A DNA stretch of 64,000 nt from NCBI RefSeq assembly GCF_022201045.2, contig NC_068556.1:4628001-4692000 (forward strand), read 5' to 3'. Each line of letters begins with the position of its first letter. The stretch's first letter is position 1. The notes under the pieces are model-generated. The model did not search any database and had not been told where the DNA came from. It saw nothing but the letters and a program-made list of their open reading frames with translations. This stretch comes from Citrus sinensis (lineage: Eukaryota; Streptophyta; Magnoliopsida; Sapindales; Rutaceae). Shown piece by piece: positions 25,599 to 36,123 of this stretch. Both the position numbers and the translations under genes were made by a program.

Positions 25599-25967
25599 AT
25601 GACGACGACATAATTGTTGCCATTAATTTTTCTTGTTTTTCGGTCGATGTTAAGTCAAGGATATTGCAGTCTTTAAATGCTTGTCACGTTGGCAATTTCT
25701 TGTATTGTGGCCCGTAGTTAATGTCTTTCCCAAGATTGTTAAATCATTTTGCACCTGATTTTGGATGCCTTTTATGCGCATATGAAGCTGTCAGTTGTTT
25801 AATTTGGGCTGATGATTAGTTATTGTCTTAATGTCTTTCACAAAATTGGTAAGCATTTTGCAGCTGATTTTTAGTGCCTTTCGTTTCATTTTCATGTTTT
25901 TGTTACGTCATTTGGAAACAATTTTTCATTTGAAAAAAAATTATTACAAACAAGTAGACCGCAAGCG

Positions 25968-26040
25968 GCGCCTGTAGCTCAGTGGATAGAGCGTCTGTTT
26001 CCTAAGCAGAAAGTCGTAGGTTCGACCCCTACCTGGCGCG
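25968..26040 (+). tRNA. tRNA-Arg (CCU)
   Basis: 73-nt nuclear tRNA. The acceptor GCGCCTG pairs with its 3' partner ending GGCGC, discriminator G. The D-arm is GCTCAGTGGATAGAGC and the anticodon loop TTCCTAA gives CCU, decoding AGG. The T-arm GTAGGTTCGACCCCTAC is intact. A TTTT run about 12 bases downstream can serve as RNA polymerase III terminator, and CAA triplets upstream fit plant tRNA start sites. It is about 370 bp past the stop of the ATS3-like gene. Confidence 0.97.
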
Positions 26041-26330
26041 ACCATGCACACGTTTTGCACAGATTTCAACCAATAAGTTCCGCTTAAAAAACAATTACAA
26101 TATTATTAGGCATTTTCATTTTAATCTTTTTGGTAGGGAACTTGTGAGTTTTTAAACCACTGCATCAAAATGATTTAGAATTTTCATTGAACATGGGGGA
26201 CGTCCAAGAAGCAAGAATGCACGTGACAATCATTCAAGATACACAAATAAGACTGAAAAATGAAATTAAACATGTAGGCTTGCAGGCAAGCATAATCCAT
26301 CCAAAACTCAATTTCCTAGCTGACTTTTAG

Positions 26331-28718
26331 CTAATCACCTGTGCTCATAAAACCACCCATAAAGCCAGCTCCATTACAATTCCCACACAAGATCTCTCTT
26401 TTTCCCCTGCAAGAAACCACGCGTTTAATAGTATCAAATGTTGATTCAAATGAGAGAAGGCACTTATAATTTATAAGGGCCACATAGGAAGCTGACTTCT
26501 GATCAGGGAGTCAGAACAGAAGGCTCATACAAAGCAGAAACATCTCTCAATTCAGCAGATCGTTTCATCTAAATATCTGGAAATTAATAAGAACACAAGG
26601 GGCAGACTGTTTTGTTGGGAAGTATCATATGGACAGTCTTCAGTGCTGCATATCTTTTAGTGGAAGAAAAGTAGCAGCACAAGCCACACAGTATTTTTCC
26701 AGATTGAAAAAAACTCAACATTCTAGCTTCGTGAGTTTAAACTATATACCCAGATTTGAAACAGAAAGTGATAAATGTGTTAAATAAGGTCTTGTAATGA
26801 AAGTGATGCTATGTCAGTGAAGTGCATGTAGGAAATGTGATGAAATGAGACATAAACAAAGCCTAGTTCCTTGTTGTCATGATCAATGACATTACTTTAG
26901 AGAACTCATGATGGAAAAAATAGCAGATGAACATCAGAAAGAATTGAAAACTGACAAGAACATGTTTTTCTGGGCTTTGAAACCATGATATTTTACAAGT
27001 GGCAACGACTGATTGCCATAGACTAGGTCTTATATAGAAAGCATCAGGTCATGCAAGCAAGAGATCAATATCAAACTTAGAAAGTTGTGAATTAACATGA
27101 AAGAAAGGAAGCAGGGGTGGACAAAAAGAATGAACCAGGTGTTAAGCACTGCTACTTCTACAAGGGAAATGTAAAGGTCATGATGATGGTGGTACTTTAG
27201 ACTGGTACAAAAAATCCGGCACTTTACGAAAAAAGAAAAGAAAATAACATGTTTATATGCATACCTGCAGAGCCAGCATAATCCGCCAGCTTTGAACTGT
27301 CCATTGAAGTGATCCACAGAATTAATACCATTGCCTTTGCATTGAGAACATTGTTTGGCACCTGGTAGTCATATAGGAAGATTAGAACAGCTACAAACTA
27401 GAATCACTCATGTGGGTAGCTCCAAAAGATCATAAACATTATTTGTCAGGTGTACATGAAAGCAATTGCTCTTTCTCAAAAACAATGTATTGGAAATTAT
27501 ATATCATTCCATTGGCCACCAAAAAACACACACACACAAAGGGACAGAGAAAAATTTAAGAACATCACTGAGTGGTTTTATAAATGAGAAATTATTTCAT
27601 GCTCACAACTAATGGATCAGACAACTGAAAAAAATCAAGATAAACTAATGTAAAAAGGCTAACCCATACTTCACTTACCATTCCCATCACAATCAGGACA
27701 GATTATGCTATTTGTTTTTGTGCTGCTTTGATTACTATCCGTAGCCTGTTGAGCCAAAATGAATGTCGTAAAGGAAGATAAGCAAAATTTCAAACTAACA
27801 AACAAAATTTCCAACGAATGCACTTCCACCTCAAATCAACAACACCATCCCTATTTGCTAAGCCAGATCTAAATTGTTTGCAGTTAAGCATAAAAGAATA
27901 CTACCTATTTGTTTAGACAGTTAAATTCATTAAATAACCATCCAAAATATTTATTCAACTTCAATTCTGTGATAATCTCCCCCCCCCCCCCCCCCCAAAA
28001 AAAAAAAAAAAAGATTGCTCAACCTTCCACTAGTACTGTAGCACCTTCAACCATAACGTAGCATCATCATCAGCCCGTTCGAACATTCTAGTATGCCTGA
28101 TGGGGTACCAGATAACCATGGAAAGAGTTTGGTTTCTAATTTGCCTTAACTCGGGCGATCAACCTTCGTTATCTCCGTATTTATACTTGTAATTTCACAT
28201 ACGATTAACTACTATACAAGCAACGCACCGTTTCATCGAATCCTAGAATTCTAAAGCATCTCTTCTCAATTCAAATTTTAAATGGCCAAAAAGGGTCAAG
28301 CAACCTCAACTTATTTCTCAGTGTACTCAAGTTCAACAAACAAGTTGGGAAATTAAGCATCTTTTATACGGTATCAAATTGAATCCGGGCTAAACTGAAT
28401 AAATGAACCAGCTTTTAGCATCTGGGACAACAGATTCTAACCTTAACTTTCAAAGATCGAATTTTGACAGTTTTTGAGCTGTGAAACACTTCATTTACCC
28501 GACTAACTTTTCGAGCAACTGAGCTTTCAATAGCTATTCCTGCAATAACCCATAAAAAGAAAAGATGAAATACTTATCACAGAAGAAAAGAAAAGAAATA
28601 CAGCAATTAATCTGAAACATAAACATATTTGAATACATGTATATGTCTTTAAGTACATACCGGGTCTATTTGAAGATTTCAAGGAAGAAACAGGTGCGAA
28701 ACAAAGAGAATTTGACAT
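26331..28718 (-). CDS. Small DnaJ-type cysteine-rich zinc-finger protein, probably plastid
   Basis: Five exons read on the minus strand: 28718-28661, 28539-28499, 27745-27679, 27361-27265 and 26406-26331, all GT-AG, giving 112 aa. The first ~45 residues are Ser-rich and basic without acidic clusters, suggesting a plastid transit peptide. The rest carries four CxxC motifs: CPDC (49-52), CSQC (60-63), CWLC (84-87) and CGNC (95-98), several followed by GxG as in the zinc-binding domain of DnaJ. There is no J domain. It matches, from memory, the plant 'DnaJ/Hsp40 cysteine-rich domain superfamily' proteins, for example Arabidopsis At5g43260. Relatives such as BSD2 act as plastid assembly chaperones or thiol factors, but no partner can be named here. 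It is transcribed divergently from the DUF3119 gene. Confidence 0.87.
27979..28012 (+). repeat. C18-A16 homopolymer tract
   Basis: Eighteen C followed by sixteen A in an intron of the zinc-finger gene. The precursor RNA from the minus strand would carry U16-G18. Confidence 0.85.
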
Positions 28719-29020
28719 TCTTAAGAGAGTTTTAGTTTCAGTTCAAGTTCTTTTGCTTTGGATATGTTTCAGTGTTGGTGGTAACGAGTATACATTGCGT
28801 ATGCAGATATCAGCAGTAGATAAGGCAGGCTCACACTACACTACACTACAGAGAGACAAGGGGGCAGTCTTATTGTTGAATTACGTAAATGACCTTGTCT
28901 AAGAAGTCCAGACAAGGTCGTTCGCAGTTCCAAGGATGTCGTTTTGGGTGTATTTACGTCAAGGTACATAAATCAATTTGAAAACCGGAGAAATTGTTTT
29001 GGAAAAACAAAAAAAAAAAA
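28719..29020. promoter_or_regulatory. Divergent promoter between the zinc-finger and DUF3119 genes
   Basis: Only 302 bp separate the two start codons, so the genes must share control DNA. The centre holds a perfect 10-bp inverted repeat, gaccttgtct (28891-28900) and agacaaggtc (28910-28919), with a 9-nt spacer. ACGT cores occur nearby: ttacgtaaat, and tttacgtcaagg containing the ACGTCA/TGACGT motif read by bZIP factors. A short cactacactacac repeat lies near 28835. No good TATA box is seen for either gene, which is common for housekeeping plastid genes. Confidence 0.6.
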
Positions 29021-31461
29021 ATGGCTAGCGCTCTCTTATCAACTTCCAGATTCCTCCCTTCACTCAGTAAGCTTTCTACAGTGTCTTAATCTTCAAACTT
29101 ATGAATTTGCGTTTATTTATTGTGCTGTTATGTCCTTGTAGTATTTTTTTATGTTGCTCCATTTTAGTATCTTTATTGCATTTTTTTTTTTTTTTGCATT
29201 TTCCTATAGTTTGCTGAAAAAAAAAATCCAAGTATTGAGTTTTTTCTGAACTGTGAACTATTCTTTTGATTATTCAAGCGAGAAATGAATCTGTATGGGA
29301 CTAATTATCTGCTTATTTTAAACAGATAAGGAAGTGGGTGGTGGTTATTTGAGGCATTGCAAGAGTTCATTCCATGGCAAAGTGATACATGATCAAAGTT
29401 TTTTAAGAACAGAAATCAGTAGCAGCGTTGGAGGCCGCATTGTGGTTGCCTCAGTGGTTTATAATACTCTGCCTTTCTTTATTTTAGATTCCCTTTTTTT
29501 TTTGGTTGCTTACAATTAACCGTTGATCACCTTGTAACTGTTGAAATTTTAGTAAATTATACCAATTTGGAAATGACAATAGAAAATTAACGGGAAATCA
29601 TTGTACAGAATAAGAATTTTGTTTGAATTGATTTGAACAGCTTATTTCTGGATACTTAAAAGAACTTGATCAACGAGTTCCTTTATGGGTCTATTTTTAT
29701 TGACTTTGGCAGCTTGGAAGAAAGGTCAAGAAAAGAGAGACTGTGGTTCCCGATCCAGATTATCGAATCCCAATTGTACTTATTGGTGGGTAAAATAAGT
29801 AATCTTTTGGCGTATGTTTTATCGTGTACTGCATTCTAATAAACAAAGCTTACAATTATCTGTTGTAGATAGGCTGTGGGCTATATTAAAATGCCATTGA
29901 AATGCAAGCCAGGTTCTCTTATCTCAAGTTTTGTTTCATTCATTGACTGTAAATTTCATAAAATAAAAGTATTATTAAAATTAAGACTTCTAGAATCCTT
30001 GAATTATCATCTTCATTGTTTGTAGATGCATAAAAAAATTGTAGACTGTGGGAGCCAGCCCCATTGCAAATCTAACATTACAAATGCCATTTGCCCTCAG
30101 GCCTGTCAGCAAGTCTTTTTTCCATTTGTGTCAGGATACAATTTGAGTTTTCTCACTAGTCAATGAGACAAATCTGATACCTTGTACCTTTATAGTTGCT
30201 AATTATTCATTCTTCCTTTCTTTGAACTTGATTATATTTATGCTTAACATTTATATCTTATATAAATTGTTTATAATACAGGTGTGGCTGGTGGGTTAGC
30301 TTATACAAATAATCTGTTACCGGCGGCGCCAGTTGGTCTCCTTGGATTACTTCTGCTATTCCAGGTAATTATAACCTAAAAAAGACAGTAAGAAGCAGAC
30401 TTCAAAATCTTGCTATATCTTATAGTAATAGGTGATCATGCCAACTACTTCTGTACTGTTAACTACATTTACAATCTCCTATGAGAAATCACTGAGGTGA
30501 GATCTACCAGTCATAATGACAAATATGCATAGAGATTAGATTTTTTAGTAAAATTGGCTCTCTCTTTCTATCAATTATGATGTATTGTCTTTTTACTGAT
30601 TCTCCTTTCAATTAAAGTCAGCTAACACTTGCTTCCTTTTTCCAGACTACTAGAGTGAGGTTTGTTTTTGATGATGAGGCTCTGGTCAGTTCACTCAATA
30701 TTTCCAGCCATTTCGTCTTTTATGTCTCGTATCTGCATTAGACAACATGATGGTTTATTCTTCTGTAGACCAGGTGTTTTGATGATGGTTTCAACTGGAT
30801 TACCTGTTCAGATTAGTCTATATCATTGTGTTTTGCATTGGACACTGGATTCTGTTTCAGTTTTATTTAACCACATTTTAAATTTACAAGAAGTGTTTGC
30901 TTGTGCCTGTGAGGAACATATAGAGTTGGAATTTCAAAGCCTGATACTGCATATTTCTAGTAGCCTCTAAAATTCTTTGCACTTCATGTGCAAATGATAT
31001 TTGTGATTGTAGGAGGTCAAAGTAGGAGATGAGCTCAATGAGTCTGGTGAAAATGTGTTTGTGGGTGGAAAAAACCGCTGGAAGTAAGTACTCTATTTCT
31101 TCCACGAGAATTGAGGGAAAAAAAAAGTGACTAACTTACCTAAATATTCTTCATCAGATATTCAACTTTTGTGAATTGGGAGTTATGGTGGCCGAATTTC
31201 CCCATTCTGGTGTATTTTAAAGAGACGCAAACAAAGCCAGAAGGACAAGTTCACTTCTTCCCTGTAATTTTTGTAAGTTATCACTTATCATTAAATGCAA
31301 GTTTTGCAAGTTATTACTTGGGTGGTGAACTTACAGGGCTAGCAATTCCATAGTGAAGTCCTTGATATGTGCTGTTTCCTTATTACACCTAGAATGGCAA
31401 GCAACTATATGATGTTATGGTGGAGAGAGCGGGTCCTTCAAAAACTAGTGGGCCAAAATAA
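29021..31461 (+). CDS. DUF3119-family protein, probably plastid membrane
   Basis: Eight exons, all GT-AG: 29021-29066, 29326-29453, 29713-29785, 30282-30364, 30646-30684, 31013-31083, 31158-31272 and 31393-31461, encoding 207 aa. Residues 1 to ~57 resemble a transit peptide (MASALLSTSRFLPS..., Ser- and Arg-rich). A core follows with PDPDYRIPIVLIG, two hydrophobic segments (about 77-90 and 97-110), FQTTRVRFVFDDEALEV, then WELWWPNFPILVYFKE and VHFFPVIF. The pattern of YxIP, a two-helix hairpin, W-NW-xWP-FPIL-YFxE and HFxPxxF is that of DUF3119, a cyanobacterial family kept in plants and of unknown function. An insertion GENVFVGGKNRW before the FPIL block is longer than I recall in cyanobacteria. 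The DUF assignment rests on memory of the consensus. Confidence 0.86.
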
Positions 31462-32842
31462 TCACACCGCTTTGGCTTGCGATTGCCACTGTAAGGGATG
31501 AGCATTGAATCGTATGGTATGACAAGAACCCTCTAGGCTTCTATTACCATCCAAACATGCATGTTCCAGGCTCCACTCAGTATCTCTTTCTCTCTCTTAC
31601 AGTTCTGTGTTAAATTTTTCTTGCAGGGTCACAACTCACAAGTGTCGGCCCTCTCCGATGAAGCTACATTGATCTATATATTACTGTGTGATCTCTGAAT
31701 AAATCAGATCAGTGATTAAAGTCTTACCTCATGAAGTACTGCTTGTGATCATGTCAGTTCTTAAAATGTATGTCTCTAACAGACCAAAAAAAAAATAACT
31801 TTTGTTGTACATACTACATATGCCTATATTTTTGGGGCTGGGGTCTATTTGGAAAATTTTCTTTTCTACGCTTAGTTATGCGAGATTCATTCACCTGATG
31901 AGTTTGTAAAACTTTTGTTGCCGTCAAACAGGATCCATTTTGGTATGCTGTCTGTGGAATAAGAAGAAACTCTAGCCGTAAAAGCAAATACTATAGTTAT
32001 TTGACAAACACTGCTAGTTGTCAGTTAAAAGTTATATTATCATTTTAATGAAGATTTTTCAGTAAACAACGGTGACAAATATTCAGATGTGTGGCCAAAG
32101 CTAAGCTGACAAAAAGCACAAACCACGTCTTATAACAAAGTTTGCTTTTTTCCGACAAAGGAAACCAAAGACAGAAGGCTATTTAACAATACTATTTGAG
32201 GCAAGTGGACTCCAGTTAACAACAATGTAAAAACTTGGACTAAAATCATTATTAAAAATAAAACATTCCACTATTCTATGACAAAAGCAAGTTTTCTTAG
32301 AAATGCAACATTTTGTTAAGGAACAAATCCGAGCCAGAGATATTAAACACCGTCCAATCTCATAACTCCTCCATAACAAACTCTAATAAAACTATTCACT
32401 CTTTTCATATCAAAATCTAATAAAACAACACATTAGTTGCCAAATTAGGAGAATAGAATAGAAGGTAAACAGTGAGATAACACTTTAGATGCTCCAAAAA
32501 CAACCAGTGCAGATGATGACCAATGATTCATAACAGAATGGAGTCTCAACAGATATGACCCAGATGCTGGGCTCCCCTTCGCTTGAATTACAAACCTCGA
32601 TTGAGTCAGTTGCTTTCATCGTTATGAATAAAAGCCTGAAGTTCGACTAATAAATTTGCATAGACTACGGTTGCAAACCAGTGTGATAATAGTATCATCA
32701 AAACCTCTTCACTGTCAAGTATTCTCTTTGAAAAAAGATATACTTGTTATCACCGAGCAGCTGATTTCCTTGGGGGTGAATGCATGCAAGCTAACAGAGG
32801 TGCAGTTAGATTTGCTTTCCTGATGCTAAGTTGAAACTTTGA
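31462..32842. other. Convergent spacer between DUF3119 and methyltransferase genes
   Basis: Tail-to-tail spacer holding both 3' untranslated regions. No further gene, tRNA or repeat is supported. Short open frames near 32179-32379 are not convincing. Confidence 0.5.
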
Positions 32843-34395
32843 TCAATCCTTGGTGCAGTGGGCATCTGTACCATGCTGGTTACAATGGTGATAACCCACA
32901 CTATGAAGAAATTCCCGAATCTCTTTGGCACTGCTGTTGCTAGCTTGCAGCAGATGCTCGTCTTCCTCATAGATTAGGTAGGGAGATTCACCTTTCTTTC
33001 TTGATAGCAACTTTGTGGCTCCCTTCAATACATGATATTCCCAGCCCTGAACATCTATTTTTAGGAGAAGCACAGGCTCGGCCTCCGGGATTACTTCATC
33101 AAGCGGGATGGACCTTACTTGAAGTGCAATTTCTTCATTGGACTTGAATGCCAATTTTGCACCAGTAGCTGAAACAGCACTATTGTCAAGACGACCGACC
33201 AACTGGCACAAAAAAGCAAGGCTAACAAAAATCAGATCACGAAAGTAATTATACAAAATTCATAAATACTCATAAGACCTGGTGGTCTTTTGTATCATTT
33301 CAGCATCTGAACATTTATATTGGACAAAACCAGCCAACGCCCTTTATAGCTATAATTTTATATTCAGAAGCTAGCTATGCCATGCTTCCATGCAACACCT
33401 ACAGCAAATCCTAAAGGAATACAAGCTTAAAATCAAAAGCAGAAAAACTACTGGTGCTTGAGCACCATGATCTTCATCCAAATTTATCTTAACTATATAA
33501 AAAGTCCCCACACAGCTCGTCAGATACATCATCTCCTACTTATGACATTTTCCCTCAAAACTTCATAAATGGCTGCTCATGAAGATACATCTGCTGGATC
33601 AATAGTTCAAGTAAGCTAAAATAGCACTTCAATAACCTACCACAAACTTCAGGATACTATATAAATTCCAAGATTCAAGACTTAATAAACTTCATATAAA
33701 CTTCTTAACACTCAGAAAAAGAAAAAGAAAAAAAAACTCATAGCAGCACAAATGTAATCAACATATAAAAATAAGATATTGCAATTTACCTTATGAAATG
33801 TAATATTCCCAATCCGATCAGACACAGCGGCCTCATAAACAGTAACCAGATCCCCAACTCTATTAAACCAAACCCCATCACAAATCCGTTGCAAGTTCTC
33901 AAAAACAGGCTCGAAACTCAAAACCCTAAATCCCATAACAGCCGCTGCAAAACTCGCCATGCCCACATTAGCTCCGACATCTACAACTAGCCCATTCTTA
34001 CCTTCCTTCTTCATTTTCTCCAAAATCTCCTGAATCGTCACCGATATATCGGGCTTCCTAAAGGGCTTCCCTTTTAGAAGCCTGACAATGTTTTTGTGTG
34101 GCTTGTCGGGCAAGTTTCCCAGATCCGAAAGAGAGTATATAAATGGGTATTTGACATTTTCGACCACGTTGGCAATTATGGGGTGGGATTGGGGGCATTT
34201 TAGGCAATTGAAAGCAGGGAAGGAAGGGGAATGGAAACTGGATGTGACAGAAAGATAAGGATTAGGGTTTGGGTTGTATGAGTGACTGTTGAAATAGAAG
34301 ATGAAGAAGAGGAGGAGGCAGGGAAATAGGAGTGAGAGGAGGATCTTGGGAGTGAGTTTTGGGTGTTTTGTGTCTCTCTTCCAGGCATTTGCCAT
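32843..34395 (-). CDS. FkbM-family methyltransferase with N-terminal membrane anchor
   Basis: Two exons on the minus strand, 34395-33790 and 33202-32843, joined across a 587-bp GT-AG intron, give 321 aa. Residues ~18-36 form one hydrophobic segment after a basic N-terminus (KRDTKHPKLTPK), as in a type II Golgi/ER anchor. A Pro/Ser-rich stem and then the SAM-dependent fold follow. Motif I is VVDVGANVGMASF (138-149), the acidic ribose-binding loop is FEPVFENL (161-168), and the late motif LLLKIDVQGWEYHVLKGA (247-264) is diagnostic for FkbM-type enzymes. These usually methylate hydroxyl groups, often on glycans or small molecules; the plant substrate is unknown to me. A caffeoyl-CoA-type O-methyltransferase is ruled out by the motifs. 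Confidence 0.87.
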
Positions 34396-34628
34396 GGAAA
34401 GGGAAAATAAGTTAAATAACCTTGAAATTTTCCGAGAAAAGCTGATGGAAAATTTAGTCTGAAATAGTGTTAATGTGTTACAGTGACTCTCTGCGCTTGG
34501 GGACTGGACTGCCGGACCTATGATGTGAAAAAATTGGTACTTCGGCTTGGGGGTCCGCTTATGTTCTCATGAAATTGGTAAAAGGATACTATAGTAATTT
34601 CGTTCGAGTGAGAGTTTAGTTCGACACG
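34396..34628. promoter_or_regulatory. Upstream region of the FkbM methyltransferase gene
   Basis: About 230 bp between the start codon and the retroposon at 34642. No clear TATA box was found. The promoter presumably lies here by position only. Confidence 0.3.
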
Positions 34629-34916
34629 ACCACGAGTACTTCCTTTTTTTTAAATTCAGAGATGTTACTGATATTACATCATATATTATAATTAATATTT
34701 ATAATTATATTATATAATTAGGACCACCGTCATACATTAATATACTGAATCACTTGCTTATATATTTTAAATTCTCTCTAATATTCGAGGAATGTGTCTA
34801 TTCTACTTATATTTCATAAGAAAGAGATTGTCTTCACTTAATTATAAGAGAATACTGAAATTAACCCCCATAAAATTTTTATGAAGGCTCGAACCCTTCC
34901 ACTACCACGAGTACTT
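34629..34916 (-). mobile_element. Small retroposon (SINE-like) with 13-bp target-site duplication
   Basis: The sequence accacgagtactt occurs at 34629-34641 and 34904-34916 without mismatch, framing a 262-bp insert. Read on the minus strand the insert begins AGTGGAAGGGTTCGAGCC, which holds a good RNA polymerase III B-box-like core (GGTTCGAGCC), and ends in an A8 run next to the duplication. The middle is AT-rich and non-coding. No convincing A box was seen, so it may be a 5'-truncated SINE or another LINE-mobilised RNA. Confidence 0.7.
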
Positions 34917-36123
34917 GACTGGAATTTTTTTTTTCCCTTTCTGGTATTTTATGAAGAATTGTGTTGCAGACATTTGCCCTTCATACCATTTACCACGTGA
35001 TAACTATATGATAAGACAAGTAACAACTAACATATAAAAGGGTACGCTAATTCTCATTGTTACAAATTATTACCGCGTGTTCAAGTTCATTTAGAAATAT
35101 AGGGAGTTTTGATATTAATCAGGTTATTTGAAATCAATATCCTAAAATTTATGTCAAAATTTTAAGATAAAGAAAAATTTTGGTAGAATTAATGAGTTCG
35201 ACATGCCCTCATTAGTTGAGTTGATATAGAAATTTTATATTCTAACCTATCTGATTTATCAATATTATTTACTTAAATATGTTGGTAGTTTTAAAAAATC
35301 AAACATAAACTCCACTAAATCATGCCAGGAACTATTTGATATTGTAGTTGGATAGTTAAAAAGATACGATATTAAAGTATTTAGTATATGTATCTATTTA
35401 TGTGAATTAAAAATTAACTGATTTTATCTAAAACTTACACACACTATCAATTTTTATTTCAAAACTACAATTTTTTGCTTTGTCCACATCTTTTAAACCA
35501 CATGGTTTCAATACCAAATAAGAACATAGATGGATTTGAATCCTATTTTTGAGTGATATGTTCTTGGCCTTTTGGGTGGTGGTGGAGTTAGGTCATTTTT
35601 CCCTGATTGAATTTACTCAGTCGAAGAATATATAGGCATATTTGGCGCAATTCTAGAACGATGGGATTGAATTGAATTGTGTTAAATTTAGTACTAGATG
35701 ATTATCGTTATTATTTTTTTTTAATGAACTAAAATATGTTTGCTGATTAATTCATTGTCCTTAATTTCAACTACGCCAAGCCTGCTTTATCTATTTTCCA
35801 ATGTCTGGTAACTAAATAAATGAATGACAGCACATTTGGACTCCCAATTAAAGAGGAAACTTCGGAGGCACATTCCCTCAGTTGTTCCGTAACAATTGGC
35901 TTTCTAAACCAAGATAAAGAATCCGCATAGTGCAAAACTAACGTAAAAAATCATGGCAACAAAACAAATCGAACCTATATAAACATGGAAACGATGAATA
36001 CAGATCATATTACAGATGAAGGATCACAATTTACAAACGGCCGGCACATCAGTGCTGACGTCATTTTAGGAAAAACATGAACAAACTGTAACCTGACCAT
36101 CTATTTTCACCGCTCAAGACATT
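34917..36123. other. Intergenic, no gene seen
   Basis: AT-rich spacer between the retroposon and the 3' end of NUP205. The final part is presumably the NUP205 3' untranslated region. No ORF or repeat worth naming. Confidence 0.5.

Noticed and set aside
25412-25717. Alternative frame across the last exon of the ATS3-like gene
   Set aside because: It is out of frame with the spliced, family-matching protein.
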